From NCBI GenBank assembly GCA_016199125.1, contig JACQHH010000198.1, positions 1 to 38,420 on the forward strand: a DNA stretch of 38,420 nt. Reading direction: 5' to 3'. The position numbers and the translations under genes are program-made. The notes under the pieces were generated by a model. It was not told the origin of the DNA. It saw only the letters and a list, made by a program, of their open reading frames with translations, and did not search any database. The first letter of the stretch is position 1. The number at the start of each line of letters is the position of its first letter. Source of the stretch: Candidatus Lambdaproteobacteria bacterium (GTDB taxonomy: Bacteria > SAR324 > JACQKK01). Shown here piece by piece: positions 37,240 through 38,420 of this stretch.

Positions 37240-38420
37240 ATGACTCTGCAGATCGACCTGCCCAAGCAATTCAACGTTGCGGACTATTATATCCTGCCCA
37301 ACCAGACGCCCGAGCGGGCCCGCAAGCCCTACATGTATTGCGGCGACCACCAGCTCACCTATGGCGAGCTGCACGCCAAGGCCAATCAGGTGGGGCACGC
37401 CCTGCGCAAGCTGGGCGTGGAGCCGGAACACCGCGTGATGCTGCTCATGCTGGAGAGCCTGGCGTTCCCCGTGTGTTTCTGGGGCGCCATCCGCATCGGG
37501 GCCATCTCGGTGCCGGTCAACACCATGCTCTCCTCCAAGGACTATCTCTATTACCTGAACGACAGCCGGGCGCGGGTGCTGATCGTGGATGCGGCGCTGT
37601 GGCCGCAGATCGAGCCGATCCAGAAGCAGTTGCCGCATCTGCGGCACATCGTGATCGCCAACGGCAGCGCGGCCGGGCGGCCGTCGCTGGACGAGCTGCT
37701 CAAGAGCGAAAGCACCGCGCTGGACACGGTGCTCATGTCTCCGGACGACCAGGCCTTCTGGCTGTACACCTCCGGCAGCACGGGCGACCCCAAGGCGGCC
37801 GTGCACCTGCACCACGACATGGTGCACGTGACCGAGACCTTTACCCGGCAGGTGCTGGGGCTCAACGAGAACGACCTGACGTTTTCGGCGGCCAAGTTCT
37901 TCTTCGCCTACGGGCTGGGCAACAGCCTGTATTTTCCCATGACCGTGGGTGCGCGGGCCGTGGTGCAGCCCGCCCGGCCGGCCCCGGACGTGATTTTCGA
38001 CGTGCTGGACAAATTCAAGCCCACGGTGTTCTACGGCGTGCCCACGCTCTACAACGCCATGCTCAACCTGTACGAAGCGTGGCTGGAGGGCAAGAACAGT
38101 CCCCCGTCCAAGCTGCCCACGCTAAAGCACCTGCGCTTTTCCGTCTCGGCGGGCGAGGCGCTGCCGCCGGACCTGTTCAGGCGCTGGAAGCAGCATTTCG
38201 GCACGCCCATCCTGGACGGCATCGGCTCCACGGAGATGCTGCACATCTTCATCTCCAACCGGCTGGACAGCATCAAGCCCGGCAGCTCCGGCACGGTCGT
38301 GCCGGGCTACGAGGTGCGCCTGGTGGACGAGTTCGACAAGGACGTGATGGATGGCGAGGTGGGGGCGCTGCTGGCCAAGGGCGATTCGGGCGCGGCCTAT
38401 TACTGGAACAAGCACGAGAA
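37240..38420 (+). CDS. Benzoate-CoA ligase-family enzyme, partial at right edge
   Basis: The first 393 codons of an AMP-binding acid:CoA ligase are present; the C-terminal lid domain is outside the window. The phosphate loop YTSGSTGDPKAAVH starts at Tyr176. The segment GIGSTEMLHIFISN (about 327-340) is characteristic of benzoate-/4-hydroxybenzoate-CoA ligases (BadA/HbaA/BclA-like). FFFAYGLGNSLYFPM fits the same group. Such enzymes form benzoyl-CoA for aerobic (box) or anaerobic ring degradation in the cytoplasm. No other ring-degradation genes are in view, so the route is unknown. The ATG at 37240 has a weak ribosome site, possibly depending on an overlapping upstream frame. Confidence 0.88.
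   Translation, partial: MTLQIDLPKQFNVADYYILPNQTPERARKPYMYCGDHQLTYGELHAKANQVGHALRKLGVEPEHRVMLLMLESLAFPVCFWGAIRIGAISVPVNTMLSSKDYLYYLNDSRARVLIVDAALWPQIEPIQKQLPHLRHIVIANGSAAGRPSLDELLKSESTALDTVLMSPDDQAFWLYTSGSTGDPKAAVHLHHDMVHVTETFTRQVLGLNENDLTFSAAKFFFAYGLGNSLYFPMTVGARAVVQPARPAPDVIFDVLDKFKPTVFYGVPTLYNAMLNLYEAWLEGKNSPPSKLPTLKHLRFSVSAGEALPPDLFRRWKQHFGTPILDGIGSTEMLHIFISNRLDSIKPGSSGTVVPGYEVRLVDEFDKDVMDGEVGALLAKGDSGAAYYWNKHE

Overview
The window is a GC-rich stretch (roughly 65-70% G+C by eye) of ordinary, gene-dense bacterial chromosome. I see about 28 protein genes, one tRNA gene, no rRNA, no CRISPR array and no insertion sequence. Genes typical of proteobacteria suggest a free-living GC-rich proteobacterium: hflK-hflC, an RppH-type Nudix hydrolase, rimI, an AmgK-type kinase, an E. 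coli-type tyrS, and many lipoprotein signals. The order cannot be fixed from sequence alone. c-type cytochromes show a respiratory organism, and two acyl-CoA ligases, one of them benzoate-CoA ligase-like, suggest use of aromatic or other organic acids.

Left part (1-14455). A reverse-strand uvrA is double length: two complete UvrA units fused in frame, with the C-terminus cut by the window edge. Divergent from it are a forward acyl-CoA ligase and a small membrane protein. Then come reverse rimI, a 67-codon orphan gene bounded by a clear terminator, a lone forward hydantoinase A-like gene, reverse def and tyrS, a 19-bp tandem repeat, and a forward sugar-kinase-like phosphotransferase.

Middle (14466-24821). 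A reverse cluster reads, in transcription order: a 30-codon membrane microprotein, a LolB-like lipoprotein that seems to use an ATT start, a YyaL/DUF255 protein, an M20 amidohydrolase and two amidases. The last three are closely spaced and all cleave C-N amide bonds. A forward cytochrome c and tRNA-Asn with a textbook terminator follow. Next are a reverse CsgG-domain membrane protein and a small reverse lipoprotein, with a possible two-way promoter upstream.

Right part (24822-38420). A Na+/Ca2+ antiporter converges on an SLC13-type permease, followed by hflK-hflC with a 4-bp overlap. A lone ParS/MbcA-type antitoxin-like protein comes next. A tetraheme cytochrome with a phosphoesterase-like N-domain is divergent from a three-gene operon: a receiver-like protein lacking its phospho-acceptor Asp, a lipoprotein, and a TPR lipoprotein. 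This operon has a good sigma70-type promoter. Then rppH and a HAD phosphatase overlap by 4 bp on the reverse strand. Divergent from them, a benzoate-CoA ligase-like gene is cut by the right edge; its leader can fold into a hairpin.

The best candidates for something new are the 31-36 kb envelope/cytochrome locus, the 67-residue orphan, the CsgG-domain/lipoprotein pair and the structured leader of the benzoate-CoA ligase gene. None is proven to be a new system.
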